Source: Candidatus Altarchaeales archaeon (GTDB taxonomy: Archaea; Altiarchaeota; Altiarchaeia; IMC4; SCGC-AAA252-I15). Taken from it: 7,382 nt of DNA. Both the position numbers and the translations under genes were made by a program. Position 1 is the first letter of the stretch. Every line of letters starts with the position of its first letter. The notes below the pieces were generated by a model. That model did not search any database. It was not told where the DNA came from and was given only the letters and a program-made list of their open reading frames with translations. Of the stretch, positions 5,811-7,382 are shown one piece after another. Location of the stretch: positions 1 to 7,382 of the forward strand of contig VGJA01000049.1 in NCBI GenBank assembly GCA_016867655.1. The letters are read 5' to 3'.

Positions 5811-6016
5811 CGGTTTCCGTTTTTGGTTTTCATGGTTTCCTGTTTTCAGTTTTCACGGTTTCCGCGGTTTCCAAGATTCGGTTTTCCGAGGTTTTCACGG
5901 TTTTCAAGTTTTCAAGTTTCCACGGTTTTCCGTTTTCGGTTTCCTGTTTTCAGTTTCCGAGAACTGAGAACCGAAAACCGGGAACTGAAGACTGAAGACT
6001 GAGAACCGAAGACTGA
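5811..6016. repeat. Inverted low-complexity block: TTTTC-rich arm facing an eight-unit heptanucleotide array
   Basis: This block fills most of the gap between two convergent genes. The right part, 5961-6016, is exactly eight 7-bp units (GAACTGA, GAACCGA, AAACCGG, GAACTGA, AGACTGA, AGACTGA, GAACCGA, AGACTGA), consensus RRACYGA, ending 2 bp before the reverse-strand stop codon. The left part, 5811-5960, is made of GGTTTTC/CAGTTTTC/CGGTTTCC variants, the reverse-complement theme with irregular 7-10-bp spacing. A perfect 19-bp direct repeat occurs within it (5834-5852, 5938-5956). The junction folds into an 11-bp stem (5946-5956 with 5961-5971, two G-T pairs) with loop CCGA. In both directions the transcript meets pyrimidine-rich (T-rich) repeats right after the stop, so a bidirectional terminator is plausible. 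Confidence 0.85.
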
Positions 6017-6018
6017 TT

Positions 6019-7382
6019 TTACCTTTTCTTGTATATTGCAAAAGAGCCGAACGTTTTTTTGTCGTATTTTTCTTCCAGTATTTGCTTTACTTCAGGCTGG
6101 CTGGCTGTCTCATAATCTACTTCACTTCTAATCGTTCTTACTGCAATGTAGTCTGGGTTTTGTTTTTCAAATAGTTCAAGGAAAACGGTCTTGTTCTGGA
6201 ACATGTGTCGGTCGAAAACCAGGCTTATGTCCTTCTCTCTTAGATAGAACGCTATTTCCTTGCTTTGAGACAAAACTGAAACGCCATCAGGCATCGCATT
6301 CACGTAGTCTAACGCCTCTCTAAGGCCTGTCTCGCCGTAAAGATAGTTTGTTGAATAATCTGCCCTGGCTTGTATTATGTCTACTGCAATGCCTGCAGCC
6401 AAGGCCGGAATTAACAGCGAAATCATTAATGAACTTTCAGCCGAAATTTTTCTGTTCTGCAGGATGGTGAACAGTAGTATTGAAGGCAGTAAAAACAATG
6501 CCGGCTTTAGGAGCATATTGGCATATACCTGGACGGCTTTAGACGGGTCTTCAACCAGGGTTTCCTTCATCGTGTAGAAGCTTAGGAATGGGTCTCCAAG
6601 AAGCAGGTAGTAGATAAAGAGTATTCCGGCTGAAACCAGCAGCGTCTTTAGGATTCCGTCCATCTTCAGATTTCTGATGGAGTAGGCAGCGATTATGCAA
6701 AGCATTCCAACCATTGGGTATTGGTATCTCGGGAAGCCCCAAGGCGGCGCTGAAATAAAATACGCCAAGTAGAGCAGAATGCCATAGACTATCAGCAGGT
6801 CGATTGGGCCTGTCTTCCTGTCCTTTTTGAATTCCCTCAGTCTTTGGTATGCAACCAATATTCCCACCAGCAGCGTCTGTGGGAAAAACCACCCAACCAC
6901 AGTAAAAGTTCTTTTCAGCATTGACATAACACTTAGCGCAGACTGGCTTTTCGTTATCTTGTAGAGGTGTAGGAAGGGATACAAAGTCTGGCATTCGCTG
7001 TAGTTGTTCAGTGTTGAATACAAAAGCCATGAAACAGAATACAGAATTAAGGCCAGTGCACAGAATACCGCTGCCTTTTTGACTGCCTTCATGCCTTCCC
7101 TAAGCAGCAGGTATATTACCACCGACAGGATTAGTATCACTGTCGTGAGCAGTTTGGCCCAAAGGCATAAAGCCAGGGTAATGCTTACGACAAAAATGCT
7201 TTTAATACTCCACTCTTTTTCTTCTGCCAAAAGCACGCAGTATACAAACAAAAGGCTCAACGGCGTTAGTATTGTGTTGTCTATGTCAACAACAAGCGAG
7301 CCCTGCACCGCCAGCGGGCTTATTAGATACAAGACACCTGCCAGAACGCTCAACTTCCCAAGGCCGAGAAAACGATGCGATA
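6019..7382 (-). CDS. Multi-membrane GT-C glycosyltransferase (PMT/ArnT/GT39-like), 5'-truncated by window edge
   Basis: The frame is open to the right edge: nine further codons (SHRFLGLGK) precede the TTG at 7353, so the start lies off the window and 453 residues are visible. About 11 hydrophobic helices are followed by a soluble C-terminal domain of about 105 residues (YGETGLREALDYVNAMPDG onward), predicted to lie outside the cell. The segment RFLGLGKLSVLAGVLYLISP and the acidic VVDIDNT loop (D32 and D34 of the visible part) resemble the early helices of dolichyl/undecaprenyl-phosphate-sugar-dependent transferases of the PMT/ArnT type. The catalytic first-loop DE motif expected further upstream is not in the window. 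Such enzymes move a sugar from a polyprenyl-phosphate donor to a protein, lipid or glycan on the outer face. It converges on the flippase, and its stop (6019-6021) abuts the heptanucleotide array. Family assignment is by topology and motif feel only; a Wzy-like or other membrane protein is a less likely alternative. Confidence 0.75.
   Translation of the reverse strand, partial: SHRFLGLGKLSVLAGVLYLISPLAVQGSLVVDIDNTILTPLSLLFVYCVLLAEEKEWSIKSIFVVSITLALCLWAKLLTTVILILSVVIYLLLREGMKAVKKAAVFCALALILYSVSWLLYSTLNNYSECQTLYPFLHLYKITKSQSALSVMSMLKRTFTVVGWFFPQTLLVGILVAYQRLREFKKDRKTGPIDLLIVYGILLYLAYFISAPPWGFPRYQYPMVGMLCIIAAYSIRNLKMDGILKTLLVSAGILFIYYLLLGDPFLSFYTMKETLVEDPSKAVQVYANMLLKPALFLLPSILLFTILQNRKISAESSLMISLLIPALAAGIAVDIIQARADYSTNYLYGETGLREALDYVNAMPDGVSVLSQSKEIAFYLREKDISLVFDRHMFQNKTVFLELFEKQNPDYIAVRTIRSEVDYETASQPEVKQILEEKYDKKTFGSFAIYKKR

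Noticed and set aside
5785..5967. Open frame on + overlapping the flippase stop (ATGA), Phe-rich 60-residue product
   Set aside because: The Phe/Gly/Arg pattern simply translates the TTTTC repeats. The hydrophobic start is tempting for a small membrane protein, but there is no SD or conserved motif.
5811..6016. MITE or insertion-sequence remnant with terminal inverted repeats
   Set aside because: The inverted similarity is centred on a hairpin and made of short low-complexity words. I see no defined ends, target-site duplication or transposase fragment.
6551..7030. 159-codon open frame on - inside the GT-C gene
   Set aside because: It is a different frame of the same strand as the GT-C gene. 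It lacks membrane segments or known motifs, while the GT-C frame is consistent from edge to stop.

Overview
This window looks like part of a surface-polysaccharide or glycoprotein-glycan biosynthesis locus, most likely from an uncultivated archaeon. The sequence gives four indirect signs of an archaeal origin. ATA is the dominant isoleucine codon, clearly so in the sugar-dehydrogenase and flippase genes. AGA/AGG is the main arginine codon pair. Most internal genes lack a Shine-Dalgarno sequence but have a TATA-like box. The two divergent genes have TATA-like boxes about 35 bp from their ATGs, as expected for transcripts with little or no leader. No rRNA or universal marker gene is present, so the domain-level call is an inference and no lineage is claimed.

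Layout, left to right: (1) the C-terminal part of a UDP-sugar dehydrogenase on +, entering from the left edge (1-664). (2) A short convergent gap with T-tracts on both strands. (3) Two GT4 glycosyltransferases on -, at 2040-3161 (upstream) and 737-1867 (downstream). They are separated by about 170 bp built mainly of 64-bp tandem copies of the 3' end of the upstream gene. (4) A 48-bp divergent promoter region. (5) A third GT4 glycosyltransferase (3210-4265) and a Wzx-type flippase (4337-5788) on +, separated by a hairpin that duplicates the first codons of the flippase. (6) A 230-bp convergent gap filled with low-complexity TTTTC/heptanucleotide repeats in inverted arrangement. (7) A multi-membrane GT-C (PMT/ArnT-like) glycosyltransferase on -, running off the right edge (6019-7382).

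How the genes could work together (inference from families): the dehydrogenase makes a UDP-uronic-acid-type sugar donor. The three cytosolic GT4 enzymes build an oligosaccharide on a lipid carrier, the flippase moves it across the membrane, and the GT-C enzyme transfers a sugar from a polyprenyl-phosphate donor on the outer face. No Wzy-type polymerase or oligosaccharyltransferase is visible.

The protein-coding content is ordinary for such loci. The more unusual material lies between genes: the 64-bp array of repeated C-terminal tails, the inverted heptanucleotide block, and the duplicated flippase 5' end. All three look like traces of repeated recombination or slippage. I did not find a convincing new multi-gene system.
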